DNA from: JBFXAF01 sp050178915
GTDB lineage: Bacteria > Pseudomonadota > Alphaproteobacteria > Rhizobiales > Rhizobiaceae
Assembly: GCA_050178915.1 (NCBI GenBank)
Contig: JBFXFO010000104.1
Location: 1-14,240, forward strand
Length of the DNA stretch: 14,240 nt
Direction: 5' to 3'
In this document: one piece after another, positions 6,776 to 13,312 of the stretch
How positions within the stretch are numbered: position 1 is the stretch's first letter
How the letters are laid out: every line of letters starts with the position of its first letter
Program-made: the position numbers and the translations under genes
Notes under the pieces: generated by a model
Seen by the model: the letters and a program-made list of their open reading frames with translations, nothing else
The model's database searches: none
Told to the model about the DNA's origin: nothing

Positions 6776-8464
6776 TTACTTGATGCGCGGGAGCTGTTCC
6801 CACTGATGGTAGGGCGGCGGCGAAGGCAGCTGCCATTCGAGCGTCGTGGCACCCTCGCCCCACGGATTGGCACCCGCCACGCGCTTGCGGGCGAATGCGT
6901 CGATGATGCCGTAGAGGAAGACGAACACGCCGAAGAACGAGATGTAGGAGCCGTAGGACGACACCATGTTCCAGCCCGCGAAAGCATCCGGATAGTCGAT
7001 ATAGCGGCGCGGCATGCCCGCCAGACCGAGGAAGTGCTGCGGGAAGAACACCAGGTTCACGCCGATGAAGGTGATCCAGAAGTGGGCGCGCGCGATGAAG
7101 GGCGAGTACATGTAGCCCGTCATCTTCGGGAACCAGTAGTACCAGCCCGCGAAGATGGCGAAGACGGCGCCAAGCGACAGCACGTAGTGGAAGTGCGCGA
7201 CGACGTAGTAGGTGTCGTGCAGCGCGCGGTCGAGGCCGGCATTCGCCAGCTGCACGCCGGTGACGCCGCCGACGGTGAACAGGAAGATGAAGCCGATCGC
7301 CCACAGCATCGGCGTCCGGAACGAGATCGACCCGCCCCACATCGTCGCGATCCAGGAGAAGATCTTCACGCCCGTCGGCACCGCGATGACCATCGTCGCG
7401 AAGACGAAGTAGCGCTGCGTGTCGAGCGAGAGGCCGGTCGTGTACATGTGGTGCGCCCACACGACGAAGCCGATCGCGCCGATGGCCACCATGGCGTAGG
7501 CCATGCCGAGATAGCCGAACACCGGCTTCTTCGAGAAGGTCGCCACGATGTGGCTGACGATGCCGAAGCCCGGCAGGATCAGAATGTACACTTCCGGATG
7601 CCCGAAGAACCAGAACAGGTGCTGGAAGAGGATCGGGTCGCCGCCATTGTCGGGCACGAAGAAGGCAGTGCCAAAATTGCGGTCGGTCAGAAGCATGGTG
7701 ATGCCGCCTGCCAGAACCGGCAGCGAGAGCAGCAGCAGGAAGGCGGTGATCAGCACCGACCACGCAAACAGCGGCATCTTGTGCATGGTCATGCCAGGAG
7801 CGCGCATGTTGAAGATGGTGGTGATGAAGTTGATCGCGCCGAGGATCGACGAGGCGCCAGCGATGTGCAGCGACAGGATGGCGAAGTCGACCGCGGGTCC
7901 GGGCGACTGTGTCGATAGCGGCGGATAGAGCGTCCAGCCGCCGCCGACACCCCAGCCGCCGGCCGGGCCGGGCATGAAGATCGACACAAGCAGCAGGATG
8001 AAGGCCGGCGGAAGCAGCCAGAAGGAAACGTTGTTCATGCGCGGGAACGCCATGTCAGGCGCGCCGATCATGATCGGAACCATCCAGTTGGCAAAGCCGC
8101 CGATCAGCGCCGGCATGACCATGAAGAAGATCATCACCAGCGCGTGGGCGGTGGTGAAGACGTTGAACATCTGCTTGCCGGCATCGATCGAGGCGTCGCC
8201 CTCGACGCCGTAGACCATCTGCGCGAGGCCATGGAAAATCTGGATGCCCGGCTCCGCCAGCTCCCAGCGCATCATGACGGAAAGGAACCCGCCGATCACG
8301 CCCGCGATGATCGCGAAGATCAGGTAGAGGGTACCGATGTCCTTGTGGTTGGTCGAATAGACCCAGCGCACCCAGCCGCGCGGCCGGTGATCGCCGTGAC
8401 CGCCGCCATGCGCGGCGTGACCATTGTGGTCGTGATGGTCGTCGTGAGCTGCAGCGCCTGCCAT
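6776..8464 (-). CDS. ctaD: Cytochrome c oxidase subunit I (aa3 type, catalytic subunit)
   Basis: This 562-residue, 12-helix heme-copper oxidase subunit reduces O2 and pumps protons. All key residues are found at a constant offset of +5 from Rhodobacter sphaeroides numbering: heme a ligands H107 and H426, heme a3 ligand H424, and CuB ligands H289, H338 and H339. Y293 is the cross-linked tyrosine. D137, N144 and E291 mark the D channel; K367 and T364 mark the K channel. It is therefore an A1-type oxidase. The start ATG 8464 has AGG seven bases upstream. The N-terminus is odd: residues 1-26 (before RPRGWVRWVYSTNHKDIG) hold 8 histidines plus Asp and Gly. It lies 54 bp after ctaC and is followed by a GC hairpin before ctaB. 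Confidence 0.98.
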   Translation of the reverse strand: MAGAAAHDDHHDHNGHAAHGGGHGDHRPRGWVRWVYSTNHKDIGTLYLIFAIIAGVIGGFLSVMMRWELAEPGIQIFHGLAQMVYGVEGDASIDAGKQMFNVFTTAHALVMIFFMVMPALIGGFANWMVPIMIGAPDMAFPRMNNVSFWLLPPAFILLLVSIFMPGPAGGWGVGGGWTLYPPLSTQSPGPAVDFAILSLHIAGASSILGAINFITTIFNMRAPGMTMHKMPLFAWSVLITAFLLLLSLPVLAGGITMLLTDRNFGTAFFVPDNGGDPILFQHLFWFFGHPEVYILILPGFGIVSHIVATFSKKPVFGYLGMAYAMVAIGAIGFVVWAHHMYTTGLSLDTQRYFVFATMVIAVPTGVKIFSWIATMWGGSISFRTPMLWAIGFIFLFTVGGVTGVQLANAGLDRALHDTYYVVAHFHYVLSLGAVFAIFAGWYYWFPKMTGYMYSPFIARAHFWITFIGVNLVFFPQHFLGLAGMPRRYIDYPDAFAGWNMVSSYGSYISFFGVFVFLYGIIDAFARKRVAGANPWGEGATTLEWQLPSPPPYHQWEQLPRIK

Positions 8465-8502
8465 CTTACCTGTCCCTGAACCTTGGTCTCTCTTCGATCC
8501 CT

Positions 8503-8515
8503 GGGCTTGCAGCCC
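8503..8515. repeat. Short hairpin after the ctaC stop
   Basis: GGGCT (8503-8507) and AGCCC (8511-8515) form a 5-bp stem with a 3-nt loop, 3 nt beyond the ctaC stop on the minus-strand mRNA, within the 54-bp ctaC-ctaD spacer. There is no T run. It could separate the two messages or be chance. Confidence 0.3.
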
Positions 8516-8518
8516 TGA

Positions 8519-9376
8519 CTACTCCGCCGCGGCCAGCTTGCGGCCGGCATCGACCGCTGCCATCAGCGCCTTGTTGGCCGCGCCGAGATCGGAGCGGGCG
8601 GCGGCCAGCCATGTGTCGTACTGCGCCTGGCTGACGACGCGGATGGCGATGGGCATGAAGGCGTGGTCCTTGCCGCAGAGCTCGGAACACTGGCCGTAGT
8701 AGAGGCCTTCCTTCTGCGCCTTGAACCAGATCTCGTTGATGCGGCCCGGCACGGCGTCGGTCTTCACGCCGAAGGCCGGCATGGCGAAGGCATGGATCAC
8801 GTCATTGGCGGTGACCAGCACGCGCACGGTGGTCTCCACCGGCACGACCATCTCGTTGTCGACGGCGAGCAGGCGCGGATAGACTTCCTTGTCTTCCTTG
8901 CCGGCGGCGGCGCGCTCTTCATCGGGAAGCATGCGCGAGTTGAAGGAGAGCGGCTCATCGATCTGGTACTCGTAATCCCAGTTCCACTGGTTGCCGCTCG
9001 CCTTCAGCGTCAGCTTGGGCTCTTCCGGCGGCGTATATTGCGCGGTGAGGAGCTGGAAGGACGGGATTGCGAGGGCCAGCAGGATGATCACCGGCGCCAC
9101 CGTCCAGATCACCTCGATCGTCGAATTGTGGCTGGTGCGCGACGGAACCGGATTTACGCTGGCGCGGAAGCGGAGGACGCACCAGCCGATCAAGGCAAGC
9201 ACCAGAATGGTGATCGGGACGATGAACCACAGCGTGTAGTTCTCGAACCAGTCGATGTGCGCCGCCATCTCGGTTGCGGCAGGCTGGAAGTCGATCTGCC
9301 AAGGCTCCGGCTTGGCAGCCCAGGCTGCAGAGCCCAGACCGATGGCGGCGACCACGCCCGCAAGCAGTTTTCTCAT
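8519..9376 (-). CDS. ctaC: Cytochrome c oxidase subunit II (CuA subunit)
   Basis: This 285-residue protein accepts electrons from cytochrome c. A signal peptide covers about 1-20 (MRKLLAGVVAAIGLGSAAWA). Two transmembrane helices lie at about 50-69 and 92-111, followed by a periplasmic cupredoxin domain. The aromatic electron-entry patch is WNWDYEY (131-137). CuA ligands are complete: H195, C230, E232, C234, H238 and M241 in GQCSELCGKDHAFM. The C-terminal tail (250-285) is Ala-rich and helical. The longer in-frame start at 9415 is rejected: ATG 9376 begins a clean signal peptide and has a strong GGAGG ten bases upstream (9387-9391). It is the first gene of the oxidase operon and divergent from the IalB-like gene across a 319-bp control region. 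Confidence 0.97.
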   Translation of the reverse strand: MRKLLAGVVAAIGLGSAAWAAKPEPWQIDFQPAATEMAAHIDWFENYTLWFIVPITILVLALIGWCVLRFRASVNPVPSRTSHNSTIEVIWTVAPVIILLALAIPSFQLLTAQYTPPEEPKLTLKASGNQWNWDYEYQIDEPLSFNSRMLPDEERAAAGKEDKEVYPRLLAVDNEMVVPVETTVRVLVTANDVIHAFAMPAFGVKTDAVPGRINEIWFKAQKEGLYYGQCSELCGKDHAFMPIAIRVVSQAQYDTWLAAARSDLGAANKALMAAVDAGRKLAAAE

Positions 9377-9504
9377 CGCCCTAAAGCCTCCAATCGATGG
9401 CCGCCCCACGACCACAAAAGCGCACCCGGAGGGCCCGCATCATGGCGCGTTCAAACCACACTCTACCCGCAACCGCAAGGAAGGAGCAGCGCAAGTTCTG
9501 CGGC

Positions 9505-9534
9505 ATTTTTGCGCGCGGCGGGTGCGTCCGTCAA
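9505..9534 (-). promoter_or_regulatory. Candidate promoter of the cta operon
   Basis: On the minus strand TTGACG (9529-9534) is followed after 18 nt by AAAAAT (9505-9510). The -35 matches the rhizobial TTGAC core, but the -10 is poor. It would leave a leader of about 120 nt before ctaC. A TAGAGT sequence on the minus strand at 9460-9465 is an alternative -10 but lacks a -35 at the right distance. Confidence 0.3.
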
Positions 9535-9535
9535 A
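9516..9535 (-). repeat. Copy 1 of a divergent TTTGAC...CGCACCCGCCG element
   Basis: Read on the minus strand, this 20-bp stretch is TTTGAC, 3 nt, then CGCACCCGCCG. It matches the plus-strand stretch 9643-9663, which differs only in a 4-nt middle. It overlaps the candidate -35 of the ctaC promoter. Confidence 0.5.
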
Positions 9536-9642
9536 CGGCAGGCCGAACCTGCGGCAAGCTGGCCGAAACGGTCGCAATTCGGGCGAAATTGGGCAGCATT
9601 GCTCAATCGGGCGCCGGGCAAGGCATGCGCAAGCGTCGCGCG

Positions 9643-9663
9643 TTTGACTGCGCGCACCCGCCG
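9643..9663 (+). repeat. Copy 2 of a divergent TTTGAC...CGCACCCGCCG element
   Basis: This plus-strand stretch is TTTGAC, 4 nt, then CGCACCCGCCG. It is the counterpart of the minus-strand copy at 9516-9535, 107 bp away, and supplies the -35 of the IalB-like gene. Confidence 0.5.
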
Positions 9664-9671
9664 TCTAGAGT
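9644..9671 (+). promoter_or_regulatory. Putative promoter of the IalB-like gene
   Basis: TTGACT (9644-9649) and TAGAGT (9666-9671) are separated by 16 nt. The predicted start near 9678 gives a leader of under 20 nt that still contains GGAG at 9687-9690, five bases before the ATG at 9696. The compact spacing of promoter, ribosome binding site and ATG supports it. Confidence 0.5.
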
Positions 9672-9695
9672 CCCCTGATTCGCCGTGGAGCCATA

Positions 9696-10202
9696 ATGAA
9701 CCGCTGGGCCTTGTCGCCGATTCCGCTCGTCGCAGCCATGCTGCTGGCCCTCGCCCCGGCGTCGGCACAACAGGGCGGCACCGTGAAGTCGACGCATGGC
9801 GCGTGGTCGATCATCTGCGACACGCCGGCCGGCGCCACCGCCGAGCAATGCGCCATGATGCAGAATGTCGTGGCCGAGGATCGTCCGGAGATCGGACTTT
9901 CCGTCGTGGTGCTGCGCACCGCCGACAACAAGGCCGAGATCCTGCGCGTGCTGGCGCCGCTCGGCGTGCTGCTGCCGAACGGACTCGGCCTCAACGTCGA
10001 TGGCAAGGACATCGGCCGCGCCTATTTCGTGCGCTGCTTCGCCGATGGCTGCTACGCCGAGGTGATCCTCGAGAAGCCACTCCTCGACACGCTGAAGACC
10101 GGCAAGGCCGCGACCTTCATCGTGTTCCAGACCCCGGAGGAAGGCATCGGCATCCCGGTCGATCTTTCCGGCTTTTCAGACGGGTTCGCGGCGCTGCCGT
10201 AG
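9696..10202 (+). CDS. Invasion-associated locus B (IalB) family exported protein
   Basis: This 168-residue protein has an N-terminal signal peptide (about 1-24, cleavage after PASA). The mature domain is of the IalB family: HGAWSIICDTPAGATAEQCAMMQ (34-56), the LAPLGVLLPNGLGL core (86-99), GRAYFVRCFADGCYAEV (107-123) and FQTPEEGIGIPVDLSGF (144-160). The four cysteines C41, C52, C114 and C119 are at positions expected for two disulfides in the periplasm. IalB was named in Bartonella for a link to erythrocyte invasion, but the family is widespread in non-pathogenic Rhizobiales and no invasion role should be read into this copy. It has its own promoter and a GGAG ribosome binding site, and is divergent from ctaC. 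Confidence 0.9.
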   Translation: MNRWALSPIPLVAAMLLALAPASAQQGGTVKSTHGAWSIICDTPAGATAEQCAMMQNVVAEDRPEIGLSVVVLRTADNKAEILRVLAPLGVLLPNGLGLNVDGKDIGRAYFVRCFADGCYAEVILEKPLLDTLKTGKAATFIVFQTPEEGIGIPVDLSGFSDGFAALP

Positions 10203-10281
10203 GACGCCAGCATTCTTGCGTCGTCGCAGGTCTTGGCGCAAAATCGCAACCGAAGGCACAGCTTCTGGGCGAGGTTCATTC

Positions 10282-10743
10282 ATGCGTGCAACTTCGATAC
10301 TCTCTCTGACAATTGCTGCAGCCTTGTCAGGCGTTGTGGCGGCGCAGGCGCAGGATCTGCTCACGCAGGCCGACCCTGACGTCGTGCTGAACGCGGCAAA
10401 GGGCTTCGGTTCGGCGACGCTGGAGAAGGACGGCGGAGGCGATCCGATGGTCTCGGGTCGCATCGACGGCCTGAAGTATGCGATCTATTTCTACGGCTGC
10501 AAGGATGGCGCCAACTGCCGCTCCATCCAGTTCTCGTCCGGCTACACGGACGCATGGTCGGTCGCGAAGGCGAATGAGTGGAACACCAAGTTCCGCTGGA
10601 TCAAGGCCTACGAAAAGGACGGCTCGAACTTCAAGATGGACGTCGACTTCAAGGGCGGCGTGTCGAAGCAGTTCCTCGACGAGCAGTTCATCACCTGGAA
10701 CTCATTCATCCAGGACATGAAGGATTCGGCCGCCAGCCAGTAG
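10282..10743 (+). CDS. YbjN domain-containing exported protein
   Basis: This 153-residue protein has a clear signal peptide (MRATSILSLTIAAALSGVVA, cleavage about AQA-QD at 23/24). The mature part resembles the YbjN family, whose fold is related to type III secretion chaperones. Recognisable stretches are DPMVSGRIDGLKYAIYFYGC (54-73), the SIQFSSGY strand (81-88), NEWNTKFRWIKAYEKDG (98-114) and a C-terminal amphipathic helix FITWNSFIQDMKDS (136-149). C73 and C79 could form a disulfide after export. The biochemical role is unknown. An in-frame TTG at 10216 was rejected because the ATG at 10282 starts the signal peptide and has GAGG seven bases upstream. It follows the IalB-like gene at 79 bp; co-transcription is possible but unproven. 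Confidence 0.85.
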   Translation: MRATSILSLTIAAALSGVVAAQAQDLLTQADPDVVLNAAKGFGSATLEKDGGGDPMVSGRIDGLKYAIYFYGCKDGANCRSIQFSSGYTDAWSVAKANEWNTKFRWIKAYEKDGSNFKMDVDFKGGVSKQFLDEQFITWNSFIQDMKDSAASQ

Positions 10744-10749
10744 GAGCGG

Positions 10750-10771
10750 CGAGCGGCTTTGTTGCCGTTCG
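10750..10771 (+). terminator. Hairpin after the YbjN gene, possible weak terminator
   Basis: CGAGCGGC (10750-10757) pairs with GCCGTTCG (10764-10771) over 8 bp, one of them a G-T wobble, around a 6-nt loop. It starts 7 nt after the stop. No T run follows, so termination is uncertain. Confidence 0.35.
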
Positions 10772-10789
10772 GGCGCGTAGCCCCTACAT

Positions 10790-10817
10790 GATCCGCCACT
10801 GACGAGTGTGGCGGATC
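10790..10817. repeat. 10-bp inverted repeat across the tldD start
   Basis: GATCCGCCAC (10790-10799) and GTGGCGGATC (10808-10817) are perfect inverted copies around an 8-nt loop. The right arm contains the GTG proposed as the tldD start and ends 5 nt before the alternative ATG at 10823. In RNA it would enclose the only purine-rich GGCGGA upstream of that ATG. It could be a translational hairpin or a protein-binding operator. Confidence 0.7.
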
Positions 10818-12235
10818 GCATCATGGACAGCATCATCGACGGCTTTGACATTTCGGCGGACGAGGTTCGCCGGATCGTGGCCGACACGATCAACGGCGCC
10901 GACGATGGCGAGCTCTATCTCGAGCGCAGCCAGGCCGAAGCGCTGATGTTCGACAATGGCCGGCTGAAGACCGCAAATTTCAACACCGACCAGGGTTTTG
11001 GCCTGCGCGCCGTCGCCGGCGAGGCGACCGGCTACGCCCATTCCGGCGAACTCAGCGTCGGCGCGCTCAGGCGCGCGGCGGACGCTGTCGGAGCGGTGAA
11101 GGGCGGCTATTCCGGCACATTGACCGAGGCGCCGCCGCGCACCAACCGGCATCTCTACGGCGATGACAATCCGATCGGCGCGCCCAGCTTCGCCGAGAAG
11201 GCGCAATTGCTGCAGGACATCGACGCCTGGGTGCGCGCAAAGGATCCGCGCGTGCGGCAGGTGACCGCGTCGCTTGCAGCCTCGTGGCAGCAGGTCGAGA
11301 TCGTGCGCGCCGACGGCCAGTTGGCGCGCGACATCCGTCCGCTCGTCCGCATGAACGTGGCTGTCGTCGTCGGCGACGGCGATCGGCAGGAGAGCGGCTC
11401 GCATGGCGTGGGCGGACGCAAGAATTTCGGCGAATTCATCGCCGAGGGCAGCTGGAAGAACGTGGCGCAGGAAGCGCTGCGGCAGGCGCTGGTGAATCTC
11501 GATGCCGTGCCGGCCCCGGCCGGTACCTTCGACATCGTGCTGTCGTCAGGCTGGCCGGGCGTGATGCTGCACGAGGCGGTGGGGCACGGGCTGGAGGGCG
11601 ACTTCAACCGCAAGAAGACCTCCGCCTTCTCCGGCCTGATGGGCCAGCAGGTCGCGGCGAAGGGTGTAACTGTCGTCGACGACGGCACGATCCACGAGCG
11701 GCGCGGCTCGCTCACCATCGACGACGAGGGCACGCCGAGCAACCGCAACGTGCTGATCGAGGACGGCAAGCTGGTCGGCTACATGCAGGACCGGCAGAAC
11801 GCGCGGCTGATGGGTATGCAGGCAACCGGCAATGGCCGCCGCGAGAGCTATGCCCACCAGCCGATGCCGCGCATGACCAACACGTTCATGACCGCCGGCG
11901 ACATGACGCCGGAAGAGATCATCGGCTCGGTGAAGAAGGGCATCTACGCGGTCTCCTTCGGCGGCGGCCAGGTGGACATCACGTCGGGCAAGTTCGTGTT
12001 CGGCTGCACCGAGGCCTACATGATCGAGGACGGCAAGGTGACCCAGCCCGTCAAGGGCGCCATGCTGATCGGCAACGGTCCCGACGCGATGCACCGCGTC
12101 ACCATGGTGGGCAACGACCTCAAGCTCGACACCGGCATCGGCATGTGCGGCAAGGCGGGACAGGGCGTGCCGGTCGGCGTCGGCCAGCCGCATCTGCGCA
12201 TGAACCAGATGACGGTCGGGGGAACGAAGGTCTAG
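10808..12235 (+). CDS. tldD: Metalloprotease TldD
   Basis: This protein (475 residues from the GTG) is the TldD half of the TldD/TldE zinc protease. In enterobacteria the complex matures microcin B17 and cleaves the CcdA antitoxin; the native rhizobial substrate is unknown. The zinc motif HEAVGH is at 255-260 (H255, E256, H260). The third ligand is expected to be C447 in DTGIGMCGKAGQGVPVGVGQP, corresponding to E. coli C454. Other landmarks are FNTDQGFGLRAVAGEATGYA (58-77), SLTIDDEGTPSNRNVLIEDG (301-320) and GKFVFGCTEAYMIEDG (394-409). The length matches the family (about 480). GTG 10808 gives the N-terminus MADRIMDSIIDG; ATG 10823 would shorten it by 5 residues. A hairpin covers both starts. 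No tldE is in the window. It is unlinked in function to the adjacent oxidase genes. Confidence 0.95.
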   Translation: MADRIMDSIIDGFDISADEVRRIVADTINGADDGELYLERSQAEALMFDNGRLKTANFNTDQGFGLRAVAGEATGYAHSGELSVGALRRAADAVGAVKGGYSGTLTEAPPRTNRHLYGDDNPIGAPSFAEKAQLLQDIDAWVRAKDPRVRQVTASLAASWQQVEIVRADGQLARDIRPLVRMNVAVVVGDGDRQESGSHGVGGRKNFGEFIAEGSWKNVAQEALRQALVNLDAVPAPAGTFDIVLSSGWPGVMLHEAVGHGLEGDFNRKKTSAFSGLMGQQVAAKGVTVVDDGTIHERRGSLTIDDEGTPSNRNVLIEDGKLVGYMQDRQNARLMGMQATGNGRRESYAHQPMPRMTNTFMTAGDMTPEEIIGSVKKGIYAVSFGGGQVDITSGKFVFGCTEAYMIEDGKVTQPVKGAMLIGNGPDAMHRVTMVGNDLKLDTGIGMCGKAGQGVPVGVGQPHLRMNQMTVGGTKV

Positions 12236-12236
12236 C

Positions 12237-12728
12237 CTACAGCCACGATGCCGGGTTCTTCGGCATGCGCCCGCCCGGATCGACAATCTCAAGCCTGGGT
12301 GCGCGCGCTTCGTTCCAGCGCCACAATGCGACGCAGTTGCCCCCCGGCGACATGAAGGACGGGTAGATGACGCCGTCGTGGCCGGCGGCGCGCAGGTCAA
12401 GCGCCACGCGGTGCGTCTCCGGCACATCGCCGGCCTCGAGCGCCTGCCGCCATTGGCAATCGTGGATGGCGGGATCGATGGAGAGCGACGCCAGCAGTTT
12501 CGAATCGGTCAGATCGGCGAGACGGGCCTTCGTCAGCCTGAGCTGAGCAATCAATGCCGGATGCTGGACGAAGCCCTGATTGTATTCGGCCCATGCGGTC
12601 GACAACTCCCGCGCGGCGTAGATGGCAGGGGCGCCTGGCGGATTCCAGCGGCCGCCGAAACGCGCGGCGCCTTCGCCCGACAGCGGCAGATGCGCCCAGC
12701 GCGGCACGTAGGCGCGCCAGAGAATCAC
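12237..12728 (-). CDS. RES-domain toxin (NAD+-degrading type II toxin)
   Basis: This 163-residue protein has the RES fold of toxins that degrade NAD+ (phosphorolysis or hydrolysis) and halt growth. The signature is clear: SGEGAARFGGRWNPPGAPAIYAA (17-39), then STAWAEYNQ. R27, Y37 and E48 have the spacing of the conserved Arg/Tyr/Glu trio of the family. The C-terminal half carries the usual HRVALDLRAAGHDGVIYPSF...GGNCVALW stretch (106-136), including the conserved serine region. The start is GTG at 12728, 6 bp after the antitoxin stop, with no strong ribosome binding site, so coupling to the antitoxin is likely. The reading frame is intact. Its stop lies 1 nt from the stop of convergent tldD. 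Activity on NAD+ is inferred from the family, not shown here. Confidence 0.92.
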   Translation of the reverse strand: MILWRAYVPRWAHLPLSGEGAARFGGRWNPPGAPAIYAARELSTAWAEYNQGFVQHPALIAQLRLTKARLADLTDSKLLASLSIDPAIHDCQWRQALEAGDVPETHRVALDLRAAGHDGVIYPSFMSPGGNCVALWRWNEARAPRLEIVDPGGRMPKNPASWL

Positions 12729-12734
12729 CGCCGG

Positions 12735-13100
12735 TCAGGCATAGACGCCGGAGCGGACTGCCTCCAGATAGGCGAGCACCTTCTCCGCCTTGCCGGCGCG
12801 GACAAGGTCGTAGGCCGTCTTGCCGCCCCAGCCGGGGATCGGCTGGTGCTTGAACCACAGCGCGGCGCGCTCGTTGCCGCCGGCCATTTCGTCCGCCATG
12901 GCGAGGATGCGCACCAGCGGGCTCAGCGCGGCGTCCGCCTTGCGCGCGCCATTGGCCGAGGCAAGGGTGTTGCGGGCGACCCCTGCGAGGCCGGCCAGTT
13001 CACTCAGCGTCACGCCGAGCAGCTCCGCGATTCGGCGCGCGGAGAGATAGGGGCCATCGCCGAAACGCGAGGCCGAAACGTCGAGAACGGCGGCACTCAT
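12735..13100 (-). CDS. Xre/MbcA/ParS-type antitoxin of the RES module
   Basis: This 121-residue antitoxin is made just before the RES toxin. The N-terminal half has a Xre-like helix-turn-helix (about 19-55, LSARRIAELLGVTLSELAGL followed by ARNTLASANG). The C-terminal half is the MbcA/ParS/Xre toxin-binding domain (DUF2384 type): LVRILAMADEMAGGNERAALWFKHQPIPGWGG (62-93) and KTAYDLVRAGKAEKVLAYLEAVRSGVYA to the end. In solved relatives the C-terminal end blocks the toxin's active site. The start ATG 13100 has AGGA at a normal distance. It is expected to repress its own promoter; the region just upstream holds repeated GATCAATT half-sites. Antitoxin and toxin are a single operon by the 6-bp spacing. 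Confidence 0.92.
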   Translation of the reverse strand: MSAAVLDVSASRFGDGPYLSARRIAELLGVTLSELAGLAGVARNTLASANGARKADAALSPLVRILAMADEMAGGNERAALWFKHQPIPGWGGKTAYDLVRAGKAEKVLAYLEAVRSGVYA

Positions 13101-13117
13101 GGCAATTTCCTAGCGCA

Positions 13118-13162
13118 GATTGACCACATGCAGATCAATTTATGCTCAGTCCGGGATCAATT
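13118..13162. promoter_or_regulatory. Putative autoregulatory operator of the RES/Xre module
   Basis: GATCAATT occurs twice in direct orientation (13133-13140 and 13155-13162), with starts 22 bp apart, about two helix turns. A related inverted half-site GATTGACC lies at 13118-13125; with the middle copy it forms an imperfect palindrome (ATTGA, 11 nt, TCAAT). On the minus strand a weak promoter, TTGAAT (13160-13165), 17 nt, TAAATT (13137-13142), falls within these sites. Binding by the antitoxin would cover the promoter. The assignment is by pattern only. Confidence 0.45.
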
Positions 13163-13279
13163 CAAGTTCAGGGCATGACCAGAGGCCGTTCCCCTTCTGG
13201 CACGCACCGATTCGGGCTGGAGGTGCGGTATAGATGGTGGTTGGGGCGCCGCTCTGACTTGTATCGCGGCTTGAGGTAG

Positions 13280-13301
13280 AACCCGGGAGTTGTCCCGGGT
13301 T
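13280..13301 (-). terminator. Hairpin after the ferritin-like gene, probable terminator
   Basis: AACCCGGGA (13280-13288) and TCCCGGGTT (13293-13301) are perfect inverted copies with a 4-nt loop. The stem begins 12 nt beyond the stop of the ferritin-like gene on the minus strand. The only U residues after the GC stem are the TT of the arm itself and a few scattered ones, so it is a suboptimal intrinsic terminator. It also separates this gene from the RES/Xre promoter region. Confidence 0.5.
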
Positions 13302-13312
13302 CCTGGTTGCCC

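Larger units (their letters stand above)
9377..9695. other. Divergent intergenic control region, ctaC <-> IalB-like gene
   Basis: These 319 bp hold no credible gene; every opening across it is an extension or shadow of a neighbour. It contains the ctaC ribosome binding site, a plus-strand promoter at 9644-9671, a weaker minus-strand promoter candidate at 9505-9534, and two similar oppositely oriented elements at 9516-9535 and 9643-9663. Local A/T-richer patches (CATTTTTGCG near 9504, GGTCGCAATTC near 9580) stand out from the GC-rich surroundings. Confidence 0.6.

Noticed and set aside
5678..7918. Second 746-codon plus-strand open frame opposite coxF, ctaB and ctaD
   Set aside because: It is a shadow of ctaD/ctaB with low-complexity Arg/Asp/His/Glu composition. 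The identical length to the other shadow is coincidence.
10216..10244. TTGCGT-N17-CAAAAT before the YbjN gene
   Set aside because: Both boxes are weak matches to a sigma-70 promoter; too uncertain to list as a feature.
8663..10309. 548-codon plus-strand open frame across ctaC, the control region and the IalB-like gene
   Set aside because: It crosses a promoter region and overlaps two solid genes in other frames; the composition is shadow-like.
12397..12858. 153-codon minus-strand open frame bridging antitoxin and toxin
   Set aside because: It is a shifted frame over both TA genes. The RES and Xre frames have clear signatures, so this is not a fusion or frameshift.
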